Source: Amylostereum areolatum
Lineage: Eukaryota; Basidiomycota; Agaricomycetes; Russulales; Stereaceae
NCBI GenBank assembly: GCA_012932865.1
Contig: SAXG01000010.1
Coordinates: 372,001-436,000, forward strand
Direction of reading: 5' to 3'
Length of the DNA: 64,000 nt
The notes under the pieces were generated by a model that did not search any database, was not told the DNA's origin, and was given only the letters and a program-made list of their open reading frames with translations. Below are positions 52,604 to 63,111 of the stretch, one piece after another. Positions within the stretch are counted from its first letter, which is position 1, and each line of letters opens with the position of its first letter. Position numbers and translations under genes: made by a program.

Positions 52604-52818
52604 TTACAGTTCCTCTAAGAACATTTATTATGTCATCATTTTTTGGGAGAGGCGCAACAATTTGTGACGCTCAGACCGTTAAGGTTAGGGTTAATTTGAT
52701 ACAATCCAATCTCTATTCACCTATACACCCTTATAAACCACTGCTACATTTTTGTTGAAGGTGCCCTACAATTTTCTGTTCAACAGTTGATCAGAACCAT
52801 TCTATCCTACTTAATTTC

Positions 52819-54310
52819 ACTTGGTGGGGAGTGGGCCATTGTATGCATGGCAGTACAGTTCCCTCCTGTTCTTCTTCTTTGGATTGCATTATCTACAGTC
52901 TCCTAGAGCTCTTCACGAGTGGCTATACTTGTGAGTACCTGTATGAGTACATGTAAGGCACATCCGTGGATATTTCCATCCGCGTATACAAGTACTCGTG
53001 TGCCTGATACTCATGAGAGTACAGGTATGACTTTTGAGCTCACAGATTACCTGTGCAAGTACCTGTCAAATACCTGTCAGGTACTTTGGCAGGGTTGATC
53101 TTGATATAATTACAGATAATAGCTGTTGGATTGATATAAGCATTCTCTCTTGCAGATCCTTATGTACTGTTATTTCTATTGTGGCCCCTTTCTTATCTAT
53201 TTCCTCTCCTCCCCTCACATATATAGCTGAAAGCCTTGTGCGGTATGCTGTATCATACTCTGATACATGTTTACCTGTACTTAAATGTTACTAGCATTAT
53301 CCTTGCCTTGAAGATAGAGTGTCAATATGCCTAACAGAGCTTCCAAGATGAGTCTAAGAAGGCCACTACTGCTGCTTGTATCATATTTTCTAGGAACAAC
53401 AGGTACTTGTCATACCTGTGTATCCGCGAGTGGGAGTATCCGTGCCACAGGTACCTGTGTGCCTGATACCCGTGAGAGTGGGAGTATAAGATCTGGAGCC
53501 ACAGGTACCTGTCTCAAGGTTGCAGGTACCTGTAAGAGTGCACTCGTGAAGAGCTCTACAGTCTCCACATATAAGCATATGTGCATTCATAGGTATAAGC
53601 CACAGAAGTATATGAATACTGACAACTTCACTTCTCTGAGATGTGTGAGTGTACACATGTTCACATGTTTCTGTGTAGCACTCACACCATTTGTGCTGGG
53701 GTGCAGGAGCGCGCAAGCGCTCACACCATTTGTGGTAGGATGTGGGAGCGCGCAAGCGCTCACACTATTTTGTGCTAGGATGTGGGAGTGCGCAAGCACT
53801 CACCCTATTTCATGTTGGGATGCGGGAGCGCTCACACTATTTTATGTTGGGATGCAGGAGCGCGCAAGCGCTCACACTATTTTGTGCTAGGATGTGGGAG
53901 CACGCAAGCGCTTACACTATTTCATGTTGGGATGCGGGAGCGTGCAAGCGCTCACGCTATTTTGTGCTAGGATGTGGGAGCGCGCAAGTGCTCACACTAT
54001 TTCATGTTAGGATGCGGGAGCGCGCAAGTGCTCACGCTATCTTGTGCTAGGATATGGGAGCGCGCAAGCGCTCACACTATTTCATGTCAGGATGCAGGAG
54101 CGCGCAAGCACTTACACTACTTTGTGTTAGGATGTGGGAGCGCGCAAGTGCTCACACTATTTCATGTCAGAATGCGGGAGCGCACAAGTGATCGCACTAT
54201 TTTTTGCTAGGGTGCAAGAGTGTGCAAGTGCTCATGCTGTCTTATGTTGAGACATGGGAGCACACAAGTGCTCATGCTGTTTTGTGTTGGGATGCAAGAG
54301 TGTGGCAGTC
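52819..54310 (+). repeat. ACTTGGTGGGG repeat, copy 3, with hAT insertion and long minisatellite
   Basis: Starts ACTTGGTGGGGAGTGGGCC, is split by hAT element B (52,904-53,558), resumes with CACATATAAGCATATG, and from about 53,690 to 54,310 carries some 16 units of a 40-bp repeat. Units contain GAGCGC-GCAA-GCGCTC palindromes. Open frames through the array are repeat artefacts. 54,311-54,380 is AT-rich. Confidence 0.75.
52904..53558. mobile_element. non-autonomous hAT element B
   Basis: 655 bp, perfect 17-bp ends TAGAGCTCTTCACGAGT in inverted orientation, flanked by perfect 8-bp duplication CAGTCTCC (52,896-52,903 and 53,559-53,566). The empty site is preserved in repeat copy 1 at 46,856. Same length as element C; no coding capacity. 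Confidence 0.95.
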
Positions 54311-54379
54311 AGACTCAATTTCTTTCAATTGTATTAACTTACTAACTTATTATTCTGCATGATTTACAGGAAACCAAAA

Positions 54380-55370
54380 GCTATATAGAGGGTGTGGGCA
54401 TGGGTGGAGGCATAGTGAAGGTCTGTCAAGGGTGCATTGTGGGCGCAGGCTTGCACATGGGCATCATGGGCACGAGCATGTGTCTGCTCGCTGTGGGGAT
54501 GAGCGTGTGCATCAAGGACGGGGACACTGGTGTTTCGAGGGTGCAGATGCGGGTGCATCGAGTGTGGCGGTGCGGGCATGTTGATGGTGGTGGCGTATGT
54601 ACGTCAAGGCCTAGGGCATGGGCACTGGGTTGGGGGTGTCAAGGGTGAGGAGGGTGGGGCGGCGAGGGCTCAGACGTGAGCACGGCGAGGGCGGGGACAC
54701 GGGCGCATGAACGACTCGGACGTGAGCGGGGACACTGGCGCATCGAGGGTGCAAATGCATGTGTGTCGAGGACAAGGACGCCTATGTGTCAAAGGCAAGG
54801 ACCAGGGAAAAGAGGATGGGTCAAGGATGCCCGGGCGTCAAGGGCAAGAACAAGGGCAGGGATGCCGACACATCAAAGGCAAGGACAATGGTCGAGGAGG
54901 TAGTGCAAGGGGCAAGGAGGGAGGATAGGGAGATGTACCTGGGGGTGCGGTTCGTGCACTGGTTCTCCAAATGGCACCTTTGGGCGCATGGGAGGGGCAT
55001 GAATGGTAGCGGTGGCAGCAGCGGTGGCGGTGGCGGCTGCGGTAGCAGTTGGGGCACATTGCTGACGCGCTTAGAAGGTGCAGTGGTGCAGGAACGGGGT
55101 GGGGCGCGGGTGCGGTTGGGTTGAGCGGGCGTGGGTGTGGGTGCGCGGATGTGGGCAGTTTGAGGGCACAGAATTGTTGAGGGTGCACCGGCATGGGCAG
55201 GCTGGGGGCGCGGGCGGGTTGAAGGCATGTGGAGGTGGGCATTGAGCACGAGGGCATGGGAGTGGAGGGCACGGGCATAGGTGAGAGGGCGGGCACTGAG
55301 GCCAGCACTAGTAGTTGACGGCGGATCAGACGTCTGCAAGGAAGTGGAAGCGGGTGGGGAGTCGCACGGC
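54380..55370. repeat. degenerate G-rich minisatellite
   Basis: Loose repeats of GGGCATGGGTGG, GGGGACACTGGCGCATCGAGG and AAGGGCAAGGAC type, G-rich on the plus strand; similar in character to 47,640-48,830. Includes a short (GGTGGC)n-like block at 55,010-55,045. No gene. Confidence 0.6.
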
Positions 55371-55380
55371 GTGTACACGC

Positions 55381-56035
55381 TAGAGCTCTTCACGAGTGGC
55401 TATACTCGTGAGTACCTGTATGAGTACCTGTAAGGCACATCCATGGGTATTGCCATCCGCGGATACGAGTACTTGTGTGCCTGATACTCGTGAGAGTGCA
55501 GGTATAACTTTTGAGCTCACAGGTTACCTGTGCAAGTACCTGTCAAATACCTGTCAGATACTTTGGCAGGGTTGATCTTGATATAATTACAAATAATAGC
55601 TATTGGATTGGTATAAGCATTATCTCTTGCAGATCCTTATGTACTGTTGTTTCCATTGTGGCTCCTTTCTCATCCCTTTCCTCTCCTCTCCTCACATATA
55701 TGATTGAAAGCCTTGCATGGTACGCTGTATCATAACCTGATGCATGTTTACCTGTACCCAAATGTTACTGGCATTATTCTCACCTTCAAAATGGAGTGTC
55801 AATATGCTTAACAGAGCTTCCAAGGTGAGTCGGAGAAGGCCCCCGCTGCCGCTTATATCATATTTTCTAGGAACAACAGGTACTTGTCATACCTGTGTAT
55901 CCGCGAGTGGGAGTATCCGTGCCACAGGTACCTGTGTGCCTGATACTCGTGAGAGTGGGAGTATAAGATCTGGAGCCACAGGTACCTGTCTCAAGGTTGC
56001 AGGTACCTGTAAGAGTGCACTCGTGAAGAGCTCTA
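55381..56035. mobile_element. non-autonomous hAT element C
   Basis: 655 bp, perfect 17-bp inverted ends TAGAGCTCTTCACGAGT, perfect 8-bp target duplication GTACACGC (55,373-55,380 and 56,036-56,043). Very similar to element B along its length, so both moved relatively recently. Confidence 0.95.
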
Positions 56036-56394
56036 GTACACGCCCGGTGCCTGTGCCCGCGCAATGCGTGGGCAGTGGCGGCCGGGCGTGAAGCCGGGGG
56101 ACGTGAGCTGGGATCGAGCACATGTGCTCGTTCACACCACGAACGGGACAGGAGGATGAGGAGGAAAAGGAGAGGGAAGAATAAAAAGATGAGCTACGCA
56201 TGCTGAATGAAATCCGGTAGTTGCCGAAACATTTATATTTAGGTGGGTGTCGTTGTGTAAGCGGTCAATACGGCTTGAAAAAAATCGGTGAAGTCTGTAC
56301 TATACACTAGAGAGTTCGATAGAAGTACATATATGTTTTTAATTCTCCTTATACAGTTCAAAGGAAGTGTACAGGGTAAGTTTTGTATGTATTG

Positions 56395-56515
56395 AGATGG
56401 TCACGTGACTAACCCTAACCTAGCCCGTCTCAGTGTCACAAATTGTGCGCGGATGGGAAGGAAAAGGATGACATAATAAATGTTCCTAGAGGAACCGTAA
56501 TTCCTCTACATCTCT
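56395..56515 (+). repeat. third copy of telomere-like/GTCACAAATTGTG repeat
   Basis: Contains CTAACCCTAACCTAGCCC, GTCACAAATTGTGCGCG and GATGACATAATAAATGTTC as in the arms at 51,290-51,476 and 52,604-52,790, in the same orientation as the first. 56,044-56,394 has no recognisable gene. Confidence 0.6.
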
Positions 56516-57260
56516 TGTACAAACCTTATCAACATTTTCTGCAACACTTTTGAACTATTTGTCCAAAGCTTTTGAACACATTTGTATAAATCTTTTGAAC
56601 CCATTTTTTTCAAACCTCTTGAACACATTTGTACAAAGATTTTGAACCCATTTGTACAAACTTCATGAACCCCTTTCACAAAACTTTTGAACACTTTTGT
56701 CCAAACCTCATGAACACTTTGTACAAAACTTTTGAAATCTTCTATACCAAACTTCTAAACACATTATGCAAAGCTTTTGAATTCTTTTGTACAGAATTTT
56801 TGAACAGTTGCACAAAAGTTCTGAACAATCTTGTACACAAAGTCTGAACACTTGGTATAAAAGTTTTGATCAATCTTGTACACAAAGTTTGAACACTTGG
56901 TACAAAAGTTTTGAGCACTTTAAAAGTTTGAACACTCGGTACAAAGGTTTTGAACACTTTCGTATAAAAAGGTGGAATACTTGGTACAAAATTTTTGAGC
57001 ACTTAGTACAAAAGTTTTGAACACTCTTGTACAAAAAGTTTGAATACTCTTATACAAAAAGTTCGAACATGTGGTACAAAAGCTTTGAACACTTGGTACA
57101 AAAGTTTTGAACACTTTCGTACAAAAAGTTGTGAATACTTCGTCCGAAAGTTCGGAACACTTGGTACAAACACTGCGTACAGAATTTTGAACACTTCGTA
57201 CAAAAAATTGAACTCTGTGTACAAACACTTTAGTACAGAAGTTTCGAACACTTTCATCTT
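56516..57260. repeat. AT-rich minisatellite of TTTGAACACTTTGTACAAA type
   Basis: About 30 degenerate units of 20-24 bp combining TTTTGAACAC and TTGTACAAA, alternating somewhat in spacing. It starts right after the telomere-like repeat and ends just before the gene at 57.4 kb. Several cysteine/phenylalanine-rich open frames are repeat artefacts. Confidence 0.8.
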
Positions 57261-57448
57261 GCACATTGTACAAGCTCACAAGGTTCTCAGTCAAACCAAG
57301 AATTACATTGCATGAGGCGTAAGAACATATTATGTACAAATCGAGACTACACAAAACACACGGTACAAAATCAACGCGACACAAGAAAGTCGTGATATTG
57401 TCTGCACCAAAAATTCCCCCATCACGCCAAGAACACGCTGAAACTTAC

Positions 57449-58836
57449 CCCAAAAATGTTGTTCCCAAGTCCACACAGCCAGCCCAAGCATCCTGGATGA
57501 AGAGCAGGGACTCCCGCTCGATTGCCTGAACAAATGGCTTCGAAAGATTGACCGCGCGGTGCATGTTCTTCTTCCATGTGCGCGCGTTGAACAACACTCT
57601 CTTGCCAGTTTCGAGGCCCTTCAGGATTTGCTTCAGGCACCCCTGATACCACTCCTCGGTGTCGGATGTCCAGTACCCGCAGTTCAGGCCGGTGCTGCTC
57701 CATGCTTCAGCAGAAGGCCACCACAACATCTGGCTGAACTGGTTGGGACGGTCTGGAAGAAGAAAAATTAGCACATGGAAATCGGCTGGTTGAAAGGCTT
57801 ACCAGTATCTACGCGATACGTTCCGACTATCAACTCCCGCACATCATCACTCAGTGTACCCTCCCAAAGCCTACCGCCCTCGTGTTGATGCGCCGTGCCA
57901 TATAACCACATGTCATAAGTCAAAGGCGACATGACCACGGTCTCATCTAGGACTTCGCGAGCGAGCCGACCGATAATGCCCCCTTCGAGAAGTGCCGCGA
58001 CACCACAGGGAGAACAAAGAAATTCGTCGCGCTCAGAGACATACACCTGGTAGTTGACGAAGTTCGGGGTGTATTTGTTCGGATGCCAGCCAAGAGGTTG
58101 GGTTGGAGGAGGAGTCGGCGCAGGTAAGTCGACGTTGGTGAACTCACACAAATGAAATCTGACTTGCTAGCGTAGGAAAGTCTCGGCGAGGTCTTGCATG
58201 CCCTGCGGCCGCTGGCGGAGGACAAATAGGACATCCGTGGCACGCTCAAGGACAATGCTCCAATGTCCAAAAGAGCTGTCTTGAATCCACCACCCCGATA
58301 GGCTCTCCAGGTCCATCCTCAACAAAGTTAGCGGAGCCTGCAGCATCAGAATTGCTCCCGGAGGCCTCGAACAACACAGGTCATACAACTTCTTGTCCAA
58401 TCCAGGATGTGACGCCGACATAGACGTATCGTCTACTTTACCTGCTTTTGCCAGTTCCTCAACGAAGAATCGAATCCAGGACTTGGCGCTATCCGGACAA
58501 GGCAACTGGTTTTCCTGCAGAATTACCCACATCGCGGTTTGCCAAGTCATGGCAGGCTCACTGTGCATCGGAAGGTCCAGAGCTCCGGGAAGGAAGCCGT
58601 ACCGCAGGTACACAATTCTCAAGAATCGAGAATTCTTATCCGGTGGCGACACCGAAGGAATAGCATCCGTAAAGGACAAGGACGTGGACGGTGGAGGCGG
58701 GGGAGGCGGAAGCAAGGTGCTGGGTGCTATAGCAGAGGCAGGCATGGGGGTGGATGGGAACTAGGGAAGGAGGGCTGACAGAGCGGGACATCGCACTGAC
58801 CCTGGATGGTGGATCCAAGTCGCACATTGTGGCCAT
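57449..58836 (-). CDS. hypothetical multi-exon protein
   Basis: Exons I can follow: about 58,800-58,836 (MATMCDLDPPSR), 58,170-58,760, about 58,150-57,803, and 57,752-57,449; the intron 57,753-57,802 (GTAAGC...CCAG, 50 nt) is clear and a donor GTAAGT follows at 57,448, so a short last exon lies beyond. The frame upstream of 58,836 (DEEDFDDWESTFPHLHPQ) is open, so the start may be further up. Blocks: RIVYLRYGFLPGALDLPMHS, TWQTAMWVILQENQLPC, SWIRFFVEELAKAGKVDD, then HPNKYTPNFVNYQVYVSER, EFLCSPCGVAALLEGGIIGR, and WYQGCLKQILKGLETGKRVL. The join near 58,160 is unresolved. Not recognised; Trp/Leu-rich, no signal peptide. Confidence 0.55.
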
Positions 58837-59499
58837 ACTTGGGTTCGTGGCCTCGACTTGGGGGTGCAGGTGGGGAAAAGTGGATTCCCAATCGTCGAAG
58901 TCCTCTTCATCCCAATAATCTAGGGATTCCTCCCATTGGAGGTTGCCTTGCCCACATGACAGTCAGCTGTGTTGGCTGGGGTACCCAGCAATCTGCAACG
59001 TCCCACTCATTGTGCAGTGCGTTGAAGCGCTTTGCACTGTTTAGGTGACCCGTCCATTCAATTGAGACGATCGACTTGGGAATGAATCGACAAATCCAAA
59101 ACCCGTCATCTTCCGTCCATAGAAACACGGCGGCGCTGGTTGGCGCTTTGAATGCATCAGTAACTTATCACATTGAGTTAGGACATGTTTTGCTTAGTTG
59201 CCAAGTTGGACAACCTCTGATAACTCATAAAACAGGCAAAACACCCAAACTTTGGAACTTGTACCAAACCCAGATATTCATTGGGCAGTTGGTCAACTGA
59301 ACAAGAAACCCAGGTAAACTAAGCCCTAAGTACTAACCAACACACATACAACCCATGTATTTGAGCTTCAGCTTTTATATTTGCTTGTAGTAGGCCACAA
59401 TCACACAACACTAAGACAATATAGCAAATGACATTGACATAAGGTAACAGAAATAATATGTATATATGATATAATATAATGTAGTAGAGGGGACTGAAC
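58837..59499. other. upstream region, possible further exon
   Basis: A minus-strand frame 59,128-58,907 (MFLWTEDDGFWICRFIPKS, FNALHNEWDVADCWVPQP) is protein-like and may be a 5' exon of the gene ending at 57,449, but I could not find splice sites that join it in phase. 59,130-59,500 is AT-rich and shows no gene. Confidence 0.35.
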
Positions 59500-60180
59500 C
59501 AAAGGGTGGTCAGGGTGACGGAAGGGTTGCCAGTGACAAATTGGCCCAGGTAATGAAAGAGCAGGGGTGACAAAGGGCGGGGATGATGAGCGGGCGAGGG
59601 CGACGAATGGGCTGTGGGCGACAGACGGGTGAGGGAGACAGATGGGCGCAGGAAGATGGATGGGTGAGGGCGCCAGATGGGTGAGGGCAACGAACGGGCG
59701 TGGGCAACAGACAGGCGCAGGCGGCAGACACGCGAGGGAGGCGGACACACGAGGGAGATGGACACGCGAGAGGTGGACACGCAAGGGAGACAGACAGGCG
59801 AAGGCGCCAAATGGGCAGCCAGGAACGACGCACGTGTGGCAGGAGCGGTGGGAAAGGCGGCGGTGACAAAAGAGCGGGAGTGACAGATGGCCGTGAGGGC
59901 GACCAAAAAGCGAGGGCGACGAGAGAGCGGGCGCGATAGATGAGCTGGGGGCGATAGACGAGTGGGGAGGCAACGGACGAACAGGGGAGATGGATGAGCG
60001 GGGACAATGAACGAGCGGAGACAACGAACGAGTGGGAATGGTGGACGGTGGACAAGTAGGGCCAGCGGACGAGCGGGGCCAATGAAAGAGCACGGGTGAC
60101 GAAAGAGTGCAGGCGACGAAAGAGCGCAGGTGACGAAAAGGGTGACGACAATGATGGTGGTGGTGGTGGTTGTGATGAGA
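59500..60180. repeat. degenerate GA-rich minisatellite
   Basis: About 680 bp of GAGGGCGACGAATGGGC / GGAGACAGACGGGCG-type units of 12-18 bp, purine-rich on the plus strand. Long minus-strand frames rich in Pro, Ser, His and Arg are artefacts. Confidence 0.75.
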
Positions 60181-60876
60181 GAGTGTGCGCGCTGGCACGA
60201 TGATTGAAGTGGCCGTGCATGAATTAGGTCAGCTGTCTCACAGTTACATAAATGGCTTTAGGGCAGGTCTAACGCGGCCTTCGGGCAAATCCCGACGTGC
60301 GCGCGGAAAGCAGCGGGCAGTTACCGAGTTAACCAGAGTTTCCTTAACGGGTCAAACCAGTGCAAGAAGCCAACTGTCCATCAATTCCCAGGTAACTCTC
60401 CAACTAAATGTGTCAGGTTGCCTGATGTGCCCGTGCATGTTTCTCCCGTTGCAGCCTAACAGTCCTCTCCTTTGCCAAAGAAGGGGTGGAATCTTGATGA
60501 GTTATCCGGATTGCGTCGATTGCCTCGCATCTGGCGAAAAATGCCTCCATGGTCTCTCCCGGCCGCTGATCCGTACTGTAGTTGACAGGCCTGTCCTCCA
60601 GTGGCACGGAGGGGGGAGATTCTTCCATGAAAACATCCCTATAAAAATGGATGTGTCAAGAACGACTGACTAAGGAATGCATCCAATAGCCTTCTAAGTC
60701 ACGACACAGGCAGTGGCTCAGACGAAGGGGGGATCAGGGAACAAGGGAGAAACAGTACATTGCACTCTAAGCCGGTAAAGACTAGGAGGAAAGACTAAAG
60801 AACTAGATACATGCAGGCCAGATATATATACTAGGGAGGGGATGTGCACAGACCAAGGGGAACATCAGTAATGCCA
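60181..60876. other. mostly non-coding; one small protein-like frame
   Basis: A minus-strand frame 60,628-60,413 (STDQRPGETMEAFFARCEAI) has an acidic, helical character and may be an exon of an unidentified gene or a transposon relic. The rest, including the TATATATA-containing stretch near 60,825, shows nothing firm; it may hold the 3' region of the gene at 60,877. Confidence 0.3.
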
Positions 60877-61934
60877 TCAAAGGGGATTGATCCACAGGTG
60901 TGGGATCAGATAGCGTGAGAAAGCAAGGAAAAAGCGGAGCAAAAGGGCGAACTGTGACAGGATAACCCGTTCACCTATAGGGACCGCATTTGCACCGGTC
61001 TGGGTAGGGACGACTGTCAGGCAAGCCTGTTTATGTCGGTGTTCTTCGGCCTGACGAAGGAGGTGCGTTTCGACTTGTATCTTCTCCTCTTCCATCGCGG
61101 GCGCAATCTCCGCCTGGGAAGGCGTCCAGTGCACGCTGAGCAACTTGAACACTGGATCCTCACTCCATTCGATCCACACCGGTACACAAGACGGGAATTT
61201 CTCCACATCCTTCAAGAAGTGGCACTTCTTATTGACTATGACCCCAACACTGTGAACCAGGCACGTAGCGATGTCCTTGAGACCCTCCAGCAGGGCCCTC
61301 TCCATACGGCACTCTACCAGGAGGATCCTCTCCCAGAATGGCTATCCTGTTCTGCCAGGGTACTTGTCCTGAGATCTGCCGTTGGCGGCTCGGAGGAGAA
61401 CATCACGAACAGGTATTGGACCATGGCGATGTAGGACATAAATGCTCGCGCGCCAATGATTACGCGCAAGGCCTCAGATTGAGTGTTGAAAGATGCCGCG
61501 AAGCCCACAGTCGACGCCGCTCTGGCAGGAATGTATTCGAGCGCGAAGATTGTTCTGTTGTACTTGCCCAGGACTTGCCAAAGGCTACGGAAACTGCACT
61601 CAATATTGGTCCACTTTTTGCAGACCGAGGGGGCCAAAATCCACCGCCCGTTGGCCCTGCACTGAATGGGCAGGTTCTTTCCTGTATACACAAGCAATGC
61701 GAGTAACGGGCCAGGACTGTCGAACCTTTGCGGGACAAACACCAGCCAGGGTTGCGCGTTGACATACCACCGTGGGTTTTCGCCGAGCCGCGCACTCAGC
61801 GGCTGTGCGATCTCCCCATAGTCGAACGGCCCTGCTCTGAGGACCTTGTCGGGGACTTGTGGCATCTCCTTGGTGTTGATCGACAGGAAAAATTGACCCT
61901 CGTACATATGTACTTTACGCGTACGCCTAGCCAT
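60877..61934 (-). CDS. hypothetical protein, two exons, intact
   Basis: Exons 61,364-61,934 and 60,877-61,313 with a 50-nt intron (GTACCC...GGTAG) encode 335 residues; without that intron the frame would stop at once, so the splice is well supported. Start MARRTRKVHMYEGQFFLSI is basic. Blocks: RLGENPRWYVNAQPWLVFVP, PIQCRANGRWILAPSVCKK, FALEYIPARAASTVGFAASF, AFMSYIAMVQYLFVMFSS (a possible hydrophobic helix), KFPSCVPVWIEWSEDPVFK and a hydrophobic C-terminus (SQFALLLRFFLAFSRYLIP). A membrane-associated protein is possible but not shown. Family not recognised. It stands alone between repeats. Confidence 0.7.
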
Positions 61935-62802
61935 GAAAGGGTTGGTCCTGTGTCAGGGTTTCTGATTAAATCACGATGTACACAAGCTTTTGTTCTCGCT
62001 CCGTGTACACGCAAAATTAGGGCAGCGCCTGACGGCGTATAAACTGTGGCCACGACATATTGGGCTGCCGATGGGCGCGATGCAAGAAGGGTACGTGTCC
62101 CATGAGTCCGCACAGAACACGCGCAGAGCGTAGCAATGACATGGGGAGGGGGAGGAGAGGCCATCAAGCCGGTTGCACCAAATTTGTGCATCAAAATGGG
62201 CGCGAGCGGCAAGCAGCCAATTGCCAGAACAGATGGATCAAGGGGAGAAGAGAGAGAGTTAGACATGCCCGGCCCAAACATTGTGAGTGCTCACCTAAAA
62301 CTTGCTTCTATTCTGGGACTGATTGAGCGCCGAGGTGGTGTTCAAAGCCGGGACAGCTGAACACGGCGAGTGGCACACTAGGAAGGCCTGGAAGACAGCG
62401 ATGGCAGCCGCACAAGTCTGCGCAGAAAACACGCAGAGCGTAGCAGGAGAATGGAGGGTTTACGGACGGGTGTTCGAGGATGGGCATGTGCGAGGCAGGT
62501 GTAAGAGTTGACGCGGGCGAGCGCAGTTGCGTGCGAGGATAGGCGCGTGAAACAATGGGCGCGTGCACTGGCGGATGGCGCGTGTAGAGGCAGGGGTGTT
62601 TGTGTGCAGGGGCGGGCAGGGTGGGCGCGTAGAAGGGCGGGCGGGCAAGAGGCGGAGGGTGAGACGGGAGAGCACCGTACAAAATGGGGAGATAATAGGG
62701 TAGCGCAATGAGTGACAATAGCGCGAGAAGGGACAATTGAGAATCTCACCTAGGACTTGGAGATCGTGTGTAGATTGGGGGCACAAGGTTGGAGGGGCGG
62801 TG

Positions 62803-62880
62803 CCAATCGAGGCAGGGGCGGGGGCGGGGGCGGCAGGGGCGGTGGGGGCAGCGGGGGCGGTGGGGGCGGCGGGTTGAATC
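62803..62880 (+). repeat. G-rich GGGGCGG(T/C) tandem tract
   Basis: About a dozen GGGGCGG / GGGGGCAG units in a row, able in principle to form G-quadruplexes. Frames through it are poly-Gly or poly-Pro/Ala artefacts. Confidence 0.8.
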
Positions 62881-63111
62881 GCGGATGGGGCGGGACTTGT
62901 GGCGGATGGAAAATGTCCCACGTGTCTGCACAGAAGCCGCGCAGATCGTGAAAGACGGCTTGTGGAGAGGGGCAAGGTTGGGGAGGACGGGAGGACAGGG
63001 GAGGGGGTGGGGGGAGGATGGAATGAAGGAAAAAGTAAGGCGAAGTCAGACTTAGCAACTTCGCGTGGGATCGGACCATTGCGGGCCTAAGTCTGATCAC
63101 CGAGCCGGGGA

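Larger units (their letters stand above)
51290..52790. repeat. inverted ~187-bp arms with telomere-like words
   Basis: 51,290-51,476 and 52,604-52,790 are inverted copies: both contain AGAAAATTGTAGGG, TTGTATCAAATTAACCC, TAACCTTAAC, GTCTGAGCGTCACAAATTG and GATGACATAATAAATGTTC. Between them lie an inverted solo LTR, a gag fragment and copy 2 of the ACTTGGTGGGG repeat. A third, single copy is at 56,395-56,515. Confidence 0.7.

Noticed and set aside
53742..54210. Open frames repeating HYFVLGCGSAQALTL-like units
   Set aside because: The 40-bp minisatellite lacks stops in more than one frame, giving apparent repeat proteins; no start context, no splice sites and unit length not a multiple of three.
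46980..54310. CRISPR-like array (regular repeats with variable spacers)
   Set aside because: Units abut with no unique spacers and drift continuously, and the genome is eukaryotic; this is a minisatellite.
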